DNA from: Planctomicrobium piriforme
GTDB lineage: Bacteria; Planctomycetota; Planctomycetia; Planctomycetales; Planctomycetaceae
Length of the DNA: 64,000 nucleotides
Reading direction: 5' to 3'
Assembly (NCBI GenBank): GCA_945860955.1
Contig: CAMATH010000013.1
Coordinates: 1 to 64,000 of the forward strand
Below the pieces are notes generated by a model that worked only from the letters and a program-made list of their open reading frames with translations, searched no databases and was not told the origin of the DNA. The position numbers and the translations under genes were made by a program. Below are positions 44,046 through 54,084 of the stretch, piece by piece (the stretch's first letter is position 1; every line of letters starts with the position of its first letter).

Positions 44046-44714
44046 GTGCCCGTGGACTGGACCGCTCTCAAACTGACTTTGGCGCTCGCCTTCTCGACGA
44101 CGTCGATTCTGTTGCTGTTGGGATTGCCCGTGGCCGCGTGGCTGGCGTCGACCCGGTCCCGCTGGCGCTATGTCGTGGAGGCGGTGGTCGCGTTGCCGTT
44201 GGTTCTTCCTCCCACCGTCCTGGGCTTCTACCTGTTGTGGGGAATGGGTCCGCGAAGCGTTGTGGGCGGCTATTACCATCAGTTCACCGGATCGACGCTG
44301 CCGTTCACATTTCCGGGGATCGTCATCGCCTCGGTCTTGTACAACCTGCCGTTCGCCATTCGACCGTTCACGTCGGCGCTGGCGGCTGTCGACCGGCGGC
44401 TGATCGAGGCGGCGTGGTGCCTGGGGGTGTCACGGTTCGAGACTTTCGCACGCGTGACGTTGCCACTCGCGTGGCGCGGAATTCTCACCGGTCTGGTCCT
44501 GACGTTCGCCCACACGATTGGTGAGTTCGGCGTGATTCTGATGGTCGGGGGCAATGTCCCGGGAATCACCCGCACGTTGTCGATGGCGGTCTATGACGAT
44601 GTCCAGGCCCTGCGCTACGACGCCGCCGCTGCGACTTCACTTTGGATGCTGGGATTCTCGCTCGTGACGCTGATGTTCGTGCAGACGCTCGACCGGGGGA
44701 GAAACTCGCGATGA
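44046..44714 (+). CDS. modB: Molybdate-type ABC transporter permease
   Basis: 222 residues with about five membrane segments, from a GTG immediately after the modA stop (a second GTG six nt later is possible). The EAA loop is EAAWCLGVSRFETFARVTLPLAWRGIL (split here), followed by AHTIGEFGVILMVGGNVPG. Permease of the ModABC importer. It overlaps modC by 4 nt (ATGA). Confidence 0.92.
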   Translation: MPVDWTALKLTLALAFSTTSILLLLGLPVAAWLASTRSRWRYVVEAVVALPLVLPPTVLGFYLLWGMGPRSVVGGYYHQFTGSTLPFTFPGIVIASVLYNLPFAIRPFTSALAAVDRRLIEAAWCLGVSRFETFARVTLPLAWRGILTGLVLTFAHTIGEFGVILMVGGNVPGITRTLSMAVYDDVQALRYDAAAATSLWMLGFSLVTLMFVQTLDRGRNSR

Positions 44715-45475
44715 AGCCCCCACTCCTTGTGAAGATTGCCCACGAGTTCCGATCGGCATTTCGTCTGGAAATCGAATTCGAACATCCCCTGAGCGAGTTT
44801 CACGTCACCGCGCTGATGGGAGTTTCCGGTTCCGGAAAGACCACGGTGTTGCGGTCACTCGCTGGCTTGGAACGACCCGACTCGGGCACGATTCGGTTTG
44901 GCGAGGAGATCTGGTTCGACTCCGATCGCAAAACGCAAACTTCGCCGCAAAGGCGGGGCGTCGGCTGTCTCTTTCAGGACTACGCCCTGTTTCCCCACAG
45001 GAATGTCGCGGACAACATTGGATTTGGGTTGAAGGGGGTTTCCGTCCGCGATGAGCAGGATCGTGTGGCGGAGTTGCTGTCGATGTTGCAGCTTGCGGGG
45101 ATCGAACGGCGATATCCACGCGAACTCTCGGGAGGTCAGCAACAGCGTGTGGCACTGGCGCGGGCGGTCGCCTCCCGTCCGAAACTGCTGTTGCTCGACG
45201 AACCGTTGTCGGCCCTCGACACGCCGACCCGTCGCGAGTTGCGGGGGCTGATTCGTGAGTTCTTGAAGTCGCAACAGATCCCCGCGCTCCTGGTGACGCA
45301 CGATCCGAATGACGTGCGGAGTCTCGCCGACCGGGTCGTCGTTCTCGACGCCGGACGAATTTTACAGACGGGCAGCGTGGGCGATGTCATCGCACGTCCG
45401 GCGACGCGGCGGGTGGAACAGTTGCTGGCACGTGACGCGGATGTGATAGAATCCGCATCATGCGGTCCAACGTGA
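44711..45475 (+). CDS. modC: Molybdate-type ABC transporter ATPase
   Basis: 254 residues from ATG 44711. Walker A GVSGSGKTT, Q-loop LFQDYALFP, signature LSGGQQQRVALARA, Walker B LLLLDEPLSAL and H-loop THDPNDV. The protein stops soon after the nucleotide-binding domain and lacks the C-terminal TOBE/MOP molybdate-sensing domain of long ModC proteins, so feedback may rely on the regulator at 42056. Classical ModC is about 350 residues. Confidence 0.9.
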   Translation: MKPPLLVKIAHEFRSAFRLEIEFEHPLSEFHVTALMGVSGSGKTTVLRSLAGLERPDSGTIRFGEEIWFDSDRKTQTSPQRRGVGCLFQDYALFPHRNVADNIGFGLKGVSVRDEQDRVAELLSMLQLAGIERRYPRELSGGQQQRVALARAVASRPKLLLLDEPLSALDTPTRRELRGLIREFLKSQQIPALLVTHDPNDVRSLADRVVVLDAGRILQTGSVGDVIARPATRRVEQLLARDADVIESASCGPT

Positions 45476-45542
45476 ACATCGCGTTCCATTCCGCACGGAT
45501 CACACCGCGGCCAAACACCGCGCAACCTCCAAAGGCGATGCC

Positions 45543-46436
45543 ATGTCATTCCGTCGGCTGTGCGTTTTGGCAACACTCTTCAGCCTCTCCATACCGGGTT
45601 GCAGTCGGCCAGCACCACCAGCAAGTCCCTCACTCACGCAACAACAAGCAGCCGACTCGTTCCGAAGGGGGTTGGGGGAATTTCAAGGTCAAGTGGCGGC
45701 GGCGGAGAAGCAACTCAAAGTCCAGGAAGTCGCGGTCGTGGTGGACGGCGTTCGAGACAGCACCCACAACGCAGAGATTTCGCACAAGGTGCAGCAACTC
45801 AAGGATCCCGACAGCACGAGCCATAGCTTTTCGTCGCGCGGAAGTACGTACTCTGGGAGTGATTCTCTGTTCGTCATCAGTCCGATTCTCGATGTCGTTG
45901 ACGCCGCGGATCGAATTGATTTTGGCCGGGTGACTGGTGTCGATGTGGCGAACCGTACCATTCTGGTTGACGCCGGCGTTGAAAAGACAGAGCGTCCGAC
46001 CGACGGCTGGCCGGGATCCGACGCGATCGATCAATTCATTCTAAAGAGGGCCGTGGCGGCCGCTTCGGTTGCCGCTGTCCAAAGTCTGGTCGACAAATAT
46101 GGACGCGACAAGGTCGTCGTCATTCGCGTTCCTGAAGAACCGGTCAATGCCGAAGGGGTTCATCCCTCACCGGATCTGCATCCGCTGGTCCCCAAAATTC
46201 GAGAGGTGGCTCCCGAGTCATTGACCTCCACGGACGATTGTGGTCCGCAGGGGCAATACTATGTCACGATCACAGTCGCCCCGATGGACGACGTCGCCGC
46301 GGTTCTGAAACTCTTGGGGGAAAAAAAACCACTTGTCGTGGACGCCGCCGCGCGGGTGATTCTGATTGGTGACATCGACCGGCTGCGGCCGCGAGCGACT
46401 GTGCCAGCGATATTCGACACGTCCTTATTGCCCTAA
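45543..46436 (+). CDS. Predicted lipoprotein of unknown function
   Basis: 297 residues with a lipobox SIPGC after a short hydrophobic stretch, so lipid-anchored and extracytoplasmic. The body has a basic, Gln-rich start, a coiled-coil-like segment (AAEKQLKVQEVAVVVDG), and a C-terminal hydrophobic patch. It shows no enzyme motif I know. It follows modC by about 67 bp but is not known from molybdate operons; co-transcription is uncertain. Confidence 0.7.
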   Translation: MSFRRLCVLATLFSLSIPGCSRPAPPASPSLTQQQAADSFRRGLGEFQGQVAAAEKQLKVQEVAVVVDGVRDSTHNAEISHKVQQLKDPDSTSHSFSSRGSTYSGSDSLFVISPILDVVDAADRIDFGRVTGVDVANRTILVDAGVEKTERPTDGWPGSDAIDQFILKRAVAAASVAAVQSLVDKYGRDKVVVIRVPEEPVNAEGVHPSPDLHPLVPKIREVAPESLTSTDDCGPQGQYYVTITVAPMDDVAAVLKLLGEKKPLVVDAAARVILIGDIDRLRPRATVPAIFDTSLLP

Positions 46437-46475
46437 CTGACCGACGGATTCGAATTCCAGCGAACGACTTCACCG

Positions 46476-46893
46476 ATGCTCAAGCTCTACAAACGGATCA
46501 AGCGGATTCCCTATTTTCATGAAGCCTGGATCTGCGGCGCGAAGATCCACGAGCGCTGGGGGCGGGTGGGCGAACCGGGTCAGACGGCGGAACATGCCCG
46601 CGACAAGTCGTTGAGCCGCGAGCAGGACCTGGAACGCATTCTGGCTCAACCGATCGCCGACGGTTTTGAGCCGATTGACGACGAAGACCTCGCGATACTG
46701 ACGGTCGAATACGTGATCGACGGGATGGGGACTGAAGCCGATCTCAACAAGCGGCATCAACTCGAAACGCGTCTCGAAAAGCTGCTGGCGGTGACCGGCG
46801 TGGTATCGGGAAATCGACACCGAGGCCCGCGAGTTGTACGCGATGTTCTTTAACGAACCGCCCGAGTGGAGCGGGTTTTACAAGTCCGTGTGA
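46476..46893 (+). pseudogene. Small WGR-like protein gene with a single-nucleotide frameshift
   Basis: The frame from ATG 46476 reads LKLYKRIKRIPYFHEAWICG, AKIHERWGRVGEPG, then LETRLEKLLAVTG, and then goes out of frame, terminating at 46853. One base later (from 46801) the plus-one frame continues WYREIDTEARELYAMFFNEP to the stop at 46891-46893. An extra base near 46800 accounts for this; the repaired protein would have about 139 residues. The HERWGR start resembles WGR-type nucleic-acid-associated domains. A sequencing error or recent inactivation cannot be told apart here. Confidence 0.65.
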
Positions 46894-46955
46894 AGCTGAC
46901 CAGCCCCAACGATCCATTGAAAGCGGACCAGGGACCGAGGGGCGTCAGTCGGCGT

Positions 46956-47996
46956 TCACACCGTCACCGAAACCCCCAGCGCCGCGCCGGTCTCGCACAG
47001 TGCCTTCCACGTGAGGTCGTCGAGTTCGATCCCCGCCGCGAGGCGCTGCTGTTTCGTGCGGGCTTCGACTTCCCCGGGCATCAGAATCTCGGAATCGGGA
47101 GTCGCTTTTCGGGACTGTTTCACGAACTCGACAAATCGGCTCACTTCGTGTCCAAAACCCAGGTCGTTCGGAATACGGTCGGGGTCAATCAGCACCGCGA
47201 ACAGACCGTTGATCAGATACGGGGCGTTGGGGTCGCTGCAACCGCTGCCGGTCAGTGCGCCCGCGAACATCTCGGCGATGATTCCCAGGCCGTACCCCTT
47301 GTGTCCGCCAAACGGCAGAATCGCTCCCGGGGGTTTGCCGTAAAACGTTTTGGGGTCATTGGTGGGGTTGCCATCATGGTCGATAATGCAGCCCGGGGGA
47401 ACGTCGACTCCCTTGTTGAACGCGACCTTGAGTTTCCCCTCGGCGATCGAACTAGTCGAGATGTCGAAGATGATGTCGGGACCATTGGGGACGGGGACGC
47501 CGGCGGCGACAGGGTTCGCAGAGAGTCGGCGGTCGATACCGCCCCACGGGGCGACCAGCAGTCCAAACCCACTGGTGTTGACGAAGAACAGTGAGCAAAG
47601 TCCGGCGTCGCATGCGATTTGGGGCCAGTCACCAATTCGCCCCAGGTGGGCGGTGTTTCTCAGGGCGAGAATGGAGAGGGCGCTCTTTTTCGCTTTGGCA
47701 ATCGCGATTTCCATCGCCTGTTCGCCGACCGATTGTCCGAAGCCGCGCTGGCCGTCGAGAACCGCGAGGGTGTCGGTTTCGAAGACCGACTGCACCTTCT
47801 GGTTGGCGCGCACCATGTCCTTTTTCAACCAGTCGATGTAATAGGAAACGCGAATCACGCCGTGCGAATCGTGGCCGACCAGGTTGGATTCGACAAGCCG
47901 ACGGGCGATCTGGGCATCTTCGGGGGCGTGACAGCCCGCTTTCGAGAAAATGGCTTGAACCAGGGATGTCAGCCGGTCGGCGGGAATGCGAATCAT
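46956..47996 (-). CDS. Ldh-family (malate/lactate/ureidoglycolate) oxidoreductase
   Basis: 346 residues from ATG 47996; the frame stays open to 48143 but without support. The family, not related to classical LDH, shows NLVGHDSHGVIRVSYYI, LDGQRGFGQSVGEQAM, SNTAHLG-type ALRNTAHLGRIGDW, a GGIDRRLSANPVAAGVP loop and LPFGGHKGYGLGIIAEM. It uses NAD(P)H with a 2-oxoacid; the natural substrate is unclear. Monocistronic on the minus strand, convergent to the frameshifted gene. Confidence 0.88.
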   Translation of the reverse strand: MIRIPADRLTSLVQAIFSKAGCHAPEDAQIARRLVESNLVGHDSHGVIRVSYYIDWLKKDMVRANQKVQSVFETDTLAVLDGQRGFGQSVGEQAMEIAIAKAKKSALSILALRNTAHLGRIGDWPQIACDAGLCSLFFVNTSGFGLLVAPWGGIDRRLSANPVAAGVPVPNGPDIIFDISTSSIAEGKLKVAFNKGVDVPPGCIIDHDGNPTNDPKTFYGKPPGAILPFGGHKGYGLGIIAEMFAGALTGSGCSDPNAPYLINGLFAVLIDPDRIPNDLGFGHEVSRFVEFVKQSRKATPDSEILMPGEVEARTKQQRLAAGIELDDLTWKALCETGAALGVSVTV

Positions 47997-48567
47997 GGGG
48001 AGCGCGCGGGTTCGGTACAGCGGGACGATGGCGGGACGAGAATTGAGACACTGTGAAGAGTGTCTTCTAGCGAGGGAGACGGAGTGGTGCCAGTGATTGA
48101 CGGTTCCGGGACTGTGGAGATTGGCATTGTCGAAAAGAAACAACGGCCCGCTTGGAGGCTAAGTTGGGGGCCACGGCCAGCGAACGCCGCGAGTGGGCCG
48201 TGAAGCCGAACTGCGGAATGTGATTGTGCGGCTATGAAAGTGCGTACGACGGACGGAAAGAATTTAACAGGATGAAGAGGATGAAAGGGATGAACAGGAT
48301 GGAGTTGCGCGCCATTCCGGCTCTCTGGATAGAGAGCAATGAGTCGGCAGTGCGCCGAGCAACGGGCATTGCTGTTTGAGATCGGGCGATCCTGGCCCCG
48401 AAGCGGGCAGTTGAAAAAAAGCGGGGGCGTGTGGAATGAACTCCACGCTACCTCCCCAGTCACCCCTCCCGTTACAATTGAACTCGATAAGTCACTTGCC
48501 CACCGGCCTCCCGAAGCGCTTCTTTCCTGGGGGTGCCAACCAAGTTTCTCCGCCGAGGTTTGCTCCC
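47997..48567. other. Intergenic region with AGGATG repeats and a hairpin
   Basis: Between the dehydrogenase and the DUF1549 gene. Holds the AGGAT repeats at 48268-48302 and a perfect 7-bp hairpin GCTCTCT-ggat-AGAGAGC at 48320-48337. No coding gene is supported. Confidence 0.45.
48268..48302. repeat. AGGAT(G) repeat cluster, third location
   Basis: CAGGAT/AGGATG units repeat four times with 8-9 bp spacing, the same family as at 1524 and 4616 but here without a facing ATCCTG cluster. Confidence 0.65.
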
Positions 48568-51500
48568 GTGCCTGCCTGTAGCGCTTCGCAACGCGTGACG
48601 TGGCGATATTGTTTGATGTCGCTCGCGTCGCTGCTCTCGCTTGGACTGCCGTTCGCTGCGGTTTTCGCCGCCGACGACGTGAAATTCGGTCGCGATGTGT
48701 TGCCAATCCTGTCGGCGCATTGCTTCGCCTGCCATGGTCCCGACGCCGGGGCTCGCAAGGGGGATCTGCGGCTGGATGAACCGGAGGCGGCGTTCGCCAA
48801 ACGAGACAGCGGCACGCCGCTCAAAGCGGGTTCGCTCGACGAAAGTGAAGTGTGGCAGCGGATCATCTCGACCGATGAGTCGACGGTGATGCCTCCCCCG
48901 GCGGCGAAAAAGCCACTCACCGAAGCGCAGAAAGAGATTCTGCGGAAATGGATTGAGCAGGGGGCCAAATATCAGAAGCACTGGGCGTTCGATCCCCCCG
49001 TCAAAAGTGAGCTACCGGTGGTGAATCGGCCCGGCTGGCAGGAGAACCCGATCGACCGGTTCCTGTTGGCGCGGCTGCAACAAGCGGGGCTGGAACCACG
49101 TCCCGAAGCGAGTCGCTCGACATTGATCCGGCGGGTCGCGTTCGCCCTCACCGGTCTCCCCCCCACCCCGGCCGAGGTGGAACAGTACGAGAAAGACGCC
49201 GCTCCGAACGCGTACGAAAACATGGTCGACCGGTATCTCGCGTCGCCCCGGTACGGCGAAGAGATGGCCCGGCACTGGCTGGATGTCGCCCGCTACGCTG
49301 ACACGCACGGCCTGCATCTCGACAACGTCCGTGAAATGTGGGCATATCGCGACTGGGTGATCGGAGCGTTCAACAGGAATCTCCCCTTCGATCAATTCAC
49401 AATCGAACAGCTCGCCGGCGACAAGCTCCCCAACCCGACGCGCGACCAGTTGATCGCAACCGGGTTCAACCGCTGCAACGTCACGACCAGCGAAGGGGGT
49501 TCGATTGATTCGGAGTTTCTCTTCCGATACGCGGTCGACCGAACCAGCACGACGATCCAGGCGTGGATGGGACTCACCGGCGGCTGTGCCGTCTGTCACG
49601 ATCACAAGTATGACCCGCTGACATCGCGCGAGTACTACTCGCTGTATTCGTTCTTCTACAGTTCCGCCGACCCGGCGATGGATCGGAATATCAACACGAC
49701 CGACCCGTTCCTGCGGCTACCCGACGCCGACCAGGAGCGTGACCTGGCGGCGTTGCGAGCAGCAGAGCAGCAGGCGAAGCAGGCGCTCGATGAACTGACG
49801 GCGAAACTCGAGTTTGTGGACCCCGCCGAGGCGAATCCCGCGCCGGTCAAGCGACCGGTCAGCGACGTCTGGTTCGACGATCTCTTTCCCGCCGGCGCGC
49901 GGCTCAATTGTTCTTCGCGCAACGCGTCGGTCTGGTCGAACGCGCCGCAGACGACCGTCGCTTCGGGAGTGCGGGCGCTGCGCCAGTCCTTTGCGAGCAA
50001 CTACACCGACAAGGCGGAGAATTTTGGTGTCTCGCTGGTCGTTCCGGAACAGGCCCGGTTCCACGTCTTCGCGAAAGTCGATGCGAACGAGCCTCCTCAG
50101 GCGATCATGCTGGAATTGCAGACTTCTAAGGGGACTCGCCGGGCGATCTGGGGGAACCCCGAAAAGATTGGCGGCGGACAGGTCGGCACCCCCGAGCGTC
50201 TCAGTCTGGGCGATCTCCCTGCCAAGGGGCAATGGATTTTACTGGAAGTGACCGGGGAACAGTGGCAGCTCTCCGGAGGAGAAGCCGTTCGCGGAATCAC
50301 GTTCGGTCAGTTTGGCGGCATCGTCGAATGGGATCGGCTGAGTGTCTCGGGCGAACTCGCGCCGGCGATAGACCCGCGAGCTTCGTTCCGTGCCTGGTGG
50401 AATGACCGCAAGGGAATTGAGACACCGGGGGTTCCCGGTGATCTGGCGGCGGCCCTGCGGGATGGTCCGGATAAGGAAACCACTCCCGAGATTCGTACGC
50501 GGCTGCGGAACTTTTTCTTAAGCAGTTCGGCCCGTCCCACGAACGCCGACTGGAAGCTGGCGCGAAACCGCTACGATTTCGCCCTCGCCCAGCGGGTCGC
50601 GCTGGAAGAGGGTCTGCCCGGAACGTTCATCTTCAAGGATCTCGATCAGCCGCGCGACGCGTTCGTGATGACGCGTGGCCAGTACGACAAGCCGGGACAG
50701 AAGGTCGAGCCGACCGTGCCGGCGATTTTCCCCGCGCTCAAACTCGACGACCCCGCCCGGCGACCGAACCGGCTCGATCTGGCGAAGTGGCTGATGTCTC
50801 CCGATCACCCGCTCCCCGCGCGGGTCACGGTCAATCGGCTCTGGCAACAGTTCTTCGGCATGGGGATCGTCAAGACGAGCGACGACTTCGGTGCCCAGGG
50901 GGAACCTCCGACGCATCCTGAGCTGCTCGACTGGATGGCGGTGCAATACCGCGAGTCGGGCTGGAACACCAAGGCGTTCGTGAAGCTGCTGCTCACCTCG
51001 TCGGCGTTCCGGCAGGATGGCAAAGTGCTGCCCGAGGTGTTCGCCAAGGATCCGGAAAATCGGCTGTATGCCCGGGGTCCGCGATTCCGGCTCGACGCCG
51101 AGCAGATTCGCGATAACTCGCTGTTCGTCAGCGGACTGATCCGCCTGAAAATGGGTGGCCCCGGTGTCCGTCCGTACCAACCCCCCAATATCTGGGAACC
51201 GGTTGGTTACGCCGACAGCAATACGCGGTTCTATCTGCAGGATCATGGAGAGTCGCTCTATCGGCGGAGCGTCTACTGCTTCTTGAAGCGGACTGCGCCG
51301 CCGCCGTTCATGAGCAATTTCGACGGACCGAATCGCGAACAACTTTGCGCCCGGCGGGAACGGACCAACACCCCATTGCAGGCGCTGCAGTTGATGAACG
51401 ACACACAGCAGTTCGAGGCGGCCCGTGCGTTCGCCGAGCGGATCTTGGAGCAGGGAGGCAAGACGACCGACGAGCGACTGCGGTACGCGTACATCACGGT

Positions 51501-51717
51501 GCTGTCGCGGCCGCCGGCGGAACAGGAGCTGGTACTGCTGCGGGAGGCGGTGGCGGGCTATCAGGAACGCTATTCCGCCGACCTGCCGTCCGCCGACAAG
51601 GTGGTACGGGTCGGGGAATCGCGACTCAAGTCGGGAGCGTCGGTTCCCGAACTCGCCGCCTGGACCCTCGTTTCCAATCTGATTTTGAATCTTGACGAAA
51701 CCGTCACGAGGAACTGA
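48568..51717 (+). CDS. PSCyt1-DUF1549-DUF1553 secreted protein
   Basis: About 1049 residues from GTG 48568 (GAGG upstream), which gives a signal peptide ending AAVFA; alternative starts are 48436 and ATG 48616. Order of domains: PSCyt1 with a haem-c site [22 protein letters not shown]1549 with [17 protein letters not shown] and [13 protein letters not shown], and a second CxxCH-like [12 protein letters not shown]; a central jelly-roll-like part; DUF1553 with [16 protein letters not shown] and [13 protein letters not shown]. The larger companion of the protein at 11859. Its DUF1501 partner follows 5 bp later. Confidence 0.9.
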   Translation: MPACSASQRVTWRYCLMSLASLLSLGLPFAAVFAADDVKFGRDVLPILSAHCFACHGPDAGARKGDLRLDEPEAAFAKRDSGTPLKAGSLDESEVWQRIISTDESTVMPPPAAKKPLTEAQKEILRKWIEQGAKYQKHWAFDPPVKSELPVVNRPGWQENPIDRFLLARLQQAGLEPRPEASRSTLIRRVAFALTGLPPTPAEVEQYEKDAAPNAYENMVDRYLASPRYGEEMARHWLDVARYADTHGLHLDNVREMWAYRDWVIGAFNRNLPFDQFTIEQLAGDKLPNPTRDQLIATGFNRCNVTTSEGGSIDSEFLFRYAVDRTSTTIQAWMGLTGGCAVCHDHKYDPLTSREYYSLYSFFYSSADPAMDRNINTTDPFLRLPDADQERDLAALRAAEQQAKQALDELTAKLEFVDPAEANPAPVKRPVSDVWFDDLFPAGARLNCSSRNASVWSNAPQTTVASGVRALRQSFASNYTDKAENFGVSLVVPEQARFHVFAKVDANEPPQAIMLELQTSKGTRRAIWGNPEKIGGGQVGTPERLSLGDLPAKGQWILLEVTGEQWQLSGGEAVRGITFGQFGGIVEWDRLSVSGELAPAIDPRASFRAWWNDRKGIETPGVPGDLAAALRDGPDKETTPEIRTRLRNFFLSSSARPTNADWKLARNRYDFALAQRVALEEGLPGTFIFKDLDQPRDAFVMTRGQYDKPGQKVEPTVPAIFPALKLDDPARRPNRLDLAKWLMSPDHPLPARVTVNRLWQQFFGMGIVKTSDDFGAQGEPPTHPELLDWMAVQYRESGWNTKAFVKLLLTSSAFRQDGKVLPEVFAKDPENRLYARGPRFRLDAEQIRDNSLFVSGLIRLKMGGPGVRPYQPPNIWEPVGYADSNTRFYLQDHGESLYRRSVYCFLKRTAPPPFMSNFDGPNREQLCARRERTNTPLQALQLMNDTQQFEAARAFAERILEQGGKTTDERLRYAYITVLSRPPAEQELVLLREAVAGYQERYSADLPSADKVVRVGESRLKSGASVPELAAWTLVSNLILNLDETVTRN

Positions 51718-51722
51718 TCACC

Positions 51723-53195
51723 ATGCACCCATATTTTGAACACGACCTCGCTCAGACCCGCCGGCAGTTTTTTGGATCCACGGGTGTTCGCCTGGGAGCC
51801 GCGGCGCTCGCCGGAGTCCTGGCAAACTCCGGTTCGGCGTCGGCCGCGGACGCGACCGGTGGCAAAGTGCATCCAGCTCTCCCCGGGTTTCCGCACTTTC
51901 CTCCGAAGGCGAAGTCGGTCATCTATCTGCACATGAATGGCGGTCCCGCGCAGATGGATCTGTGGGACTATAAGCCCGGATTGAATGAGTATTTCGACAA
52001 AGATCTTCCGGACAGCGTTCGGCAGAATCAGCGGATCACCACGATGACGAGCGGCCAGAAACGGCTGCCCGTCGCACCGTCGAAATTCAAGTTCGCGCAA
52101 CATGGCCAGTGCGGTCGCTGGGTGAGCGAGCTGCTTCCGCACACCGCGCAGCATGTCGACAAGATCGCGCTCGTGAAGTCCGTTCACACGAACGCGATCA
52201 ACCACGACCCGGCGTGCACGTTTGTGATGACCGGCAGCGAAGTTCCCGGCAAACCGAGTCTCGGCTCGTGGGTCTCGTATGGTCTGGGGGCCGAAACGAA
52301 CAATCTGCCTTCGTTCGTTGTGCTGACTCCCACCTGGAGCGCCAAGGCGGCGGCTCAGGCGCTGTTCACTCGCATGTGGTCGAGCGGCTTTCTGGCGACA
52401 AGTTACTCGGGAGTCGCGCTCCGCAGTGTGGGGGATCCGGTGCTGTACATTCAGAATCCCCCGGGGGTCGAGTCGCGCGACCGCCGGGCGATGCTGGACG
52501 TGCTGTCAAAACTCAACCAGCGGCAGTTTCAGGAGTTGGGCGATCCCGAGATTCAGGCGCGGATCGCGCAATACGAAATGGCGTTCCGGATGCAGGGGAG
52601 TGTCCCGGAACTGGTCGATCTGAAGGGAGAGACGAAGGAGACGCTGGAGGCGTACGGTCCCGATGTCAACACGCCGGGCACGTTCGCCGCCAGCGCCCTG
52701 TTGGCCCGGCGACTGGTCGAGCGAGGGGTGCGCGTGGTGCAACTGCTGCATCGCGGCTGGGACCAGCACGGCAATCTTCCCGGCGACATCACGTTGCAAT
52801 GTCGCGATGTGGATCAGCCGTGCGGGGCGTTACTCAACGACCTGAAACAGCGCGGCCTGCTCGATACGACGCTGGTTGTCTGGGGAGGCGAGTTCGGTCG
52901 GACAGTGTACTCGCAGGGTCAGTTGACCAAAGAGACTTACGGTCGCGATCACCATCCGCGGAATTTCTGCATGTGGATGGCGGGGGGCGGGATCAAGGGG
53001 GGCATCAGTTTCGGCGAGACCGACGACTTCAGCTACAACGTGGTCGAAAACCCCGCCAACGTGAACGACCTGAACGCGACCATTCTGCATTGCCTGGGAA
53101 TCGATCACGAGCGGTTCACCTACAAGTTCCAGGGACTGGAACAGCGGCTGACGGGAGTCGAAGGGCCGAAGATCATTCCGGAATTGTTGGCGTAG
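51723..53195 (+). CDS. DUF1501 protein with Tat-type signal (second copy)
   Basis: 490 residues. The N-terminus [21 protein letters not shown] is a twin-arginine signal. Core segments are [66 protein letters not shown] and [21 protein letters not shown]. Starts 5 bp after the DUF1549/1553 gene, clearly one operon. The two DUF1501 proteins of the window are only moderately similar, so probably not a recent duplication. Confidence 0.92.
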   Translation: MHPYFEHDLAQTRRQFFGSTGVRLGAAALAGVLANSGSASAADATGGKVHPALPGFPHFPPKAKSVIYLHMNGGPAQMDLWDYKPGLNEYFDKDLPDSVRQNQRITTMTSGQKRLPVAPSKFKFAQHGQCGRWVSELLPHTAQHVDKIALVKSVHTNAINHDPACTFVMTGSEVPGKPSLGSWVSYGLGAETNNLPSFVVLTPTWSAKAAAQALFTRMWSSGFLATSYSGVALRSVGDPVLYIQNPPGVESRDRRAMLDVLSKLNQRQFQELGDPEIQARIAQYEMAFRMQGSVPELVDLKGETKETLEAYGPDVNTPGTFAASALLARRLVERGVRVVQLLHRGWDQHGNLPGDITLQCRDVDQPCGALLNDLKQRGLLDTTLVVWGGEFGRTVYSQGQLTKETYGRDHHPRNFCMWMAGGGIKGGISFGETDDFSYNVVENPANVNDLNATILHCLGIDHERFTYKFQGLEQRLTGVEGPKIIPELLA

Positions 53196-53217
53196 GAACG
53201 TGGACGAGAGTCGAACG

Positions 53218-53955
53218 ATGCTGATCGAGATCTGCTGTGGTTCCCTCGAGGACGCGCTGGCGGCCGAGGAGGGGGGAGCCGACCGGATCGAGTTGAACTC
53301 CGCGTTGTTTCTCGGCGGACTGACGCCCTCGCTGGGGACGTTGGTTGAAGTGAAACGCCAGACGAAGTTCCCGGTACTCGCGATGATTCGTCCCCGCGTG
53401 GGGGGATTCGACTACAGCGAAGCAGAGTTCGCGGTGATGCGGACCGACGCCCGGTTCGCGGTGGAACAGGGGGCCGACGGTCTGGTTTTTGGCTGCCTGC
53501 ATTCCGATGGAACGCTGCACCGGGAACGAACGGCCGAACTCGTGAGTCTGGCGCAGGGGCGACCGACGGTGTTTCACCGCGCGTTCGATGTGGTCCCCGA
53601 CCCGTTCGCGACACTGGAACAGTTGATCGATCTGGGGATCACACGGATCCTCACCTCGGGTCAGGAAGAGTCGGCGTATAACGGGGCGGGGTTGATCCGC
53701 GGGCTGATCGAGGCGGCCCGCGGTCGGATTGAGATTCTGCCGGGAGGCGGAATCGACCCGTTCAACGTCTGCGACGTGATTGAACGGACGGGGACGACGC
53801 AAATCCATCTCGCACTGTTTCACTCGCGACGCGACCGCAGTTGCGAAGCTCGATCGCAGGTTTATTTCGGCGGTCAGTTGCGACCGGCGGAGGATCGGAT
53901 TGACACGATTGACGCCGGTGGTGTGAACGGGATCCGCAAGATCTGTTTGAAATAA
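53218..53955 (+). CDS. cutC: CutC-family protein
   Basis: 245 residues from ATG 53218, preferred over the upstream GTG because the family begins directly with LIEICCGSLEDA. The TIM-barrel signature GADRIELNSALFLGGLTPSLG is followed by MIRPRVGGFDYS, GADGLVFGCLH, TVFHRAFDVV and EILPGGGI. CutC was named for copper homeostasis in E. coli, but that role is disputed. It follows DUF1501 by 22 bp in the same direction. Confidence 0.92.
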   Translation: MLIEICCGSLEDALAAEEGGADRIELNSALFLGGLTPSLGTLVEVKRQTKFPVLAMIRPRVGGFDYSEAEFAVMRTDARFAVEQGADGLVFGCLHSDGTLHRERTAELVSLAQGRPTVFHRAFDVVPDPFATLEQLIDLGITRILTSGQEESAYNGAGLIRGLIEAARGRIEILPGGGIDPFNVCDVIERTGTTQIHLALFHSRRDRSCEARSQVYFGGQLRPAEDRIDTIDAGGVNGIRKICLK

Positions 53956-54020
53956 GCGGCTGACCAGGGAGACAGAATCGGTTCAGCCCTGCGGATGGGA
54001 CGACCTGTGCGGTTTTCGAT

Positions 54021-54038
54021 GGGGCGACACGTTGCCCC
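54021..54038. terminator. Weak hairpin between convergent genes
   Basis: GGGGC and GCCCC arms (5 bp) around an 8-nt loop, with GGTTTTC 15 bp downstream, between cutC and the convergent gene at 54085. A marginal terminator. Confidence 0.3.
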
Positions 54039-54084
54039 GCCAGGGTACGGACGGGTTTTCACTTCGCGACGGCAACGAATCGGA

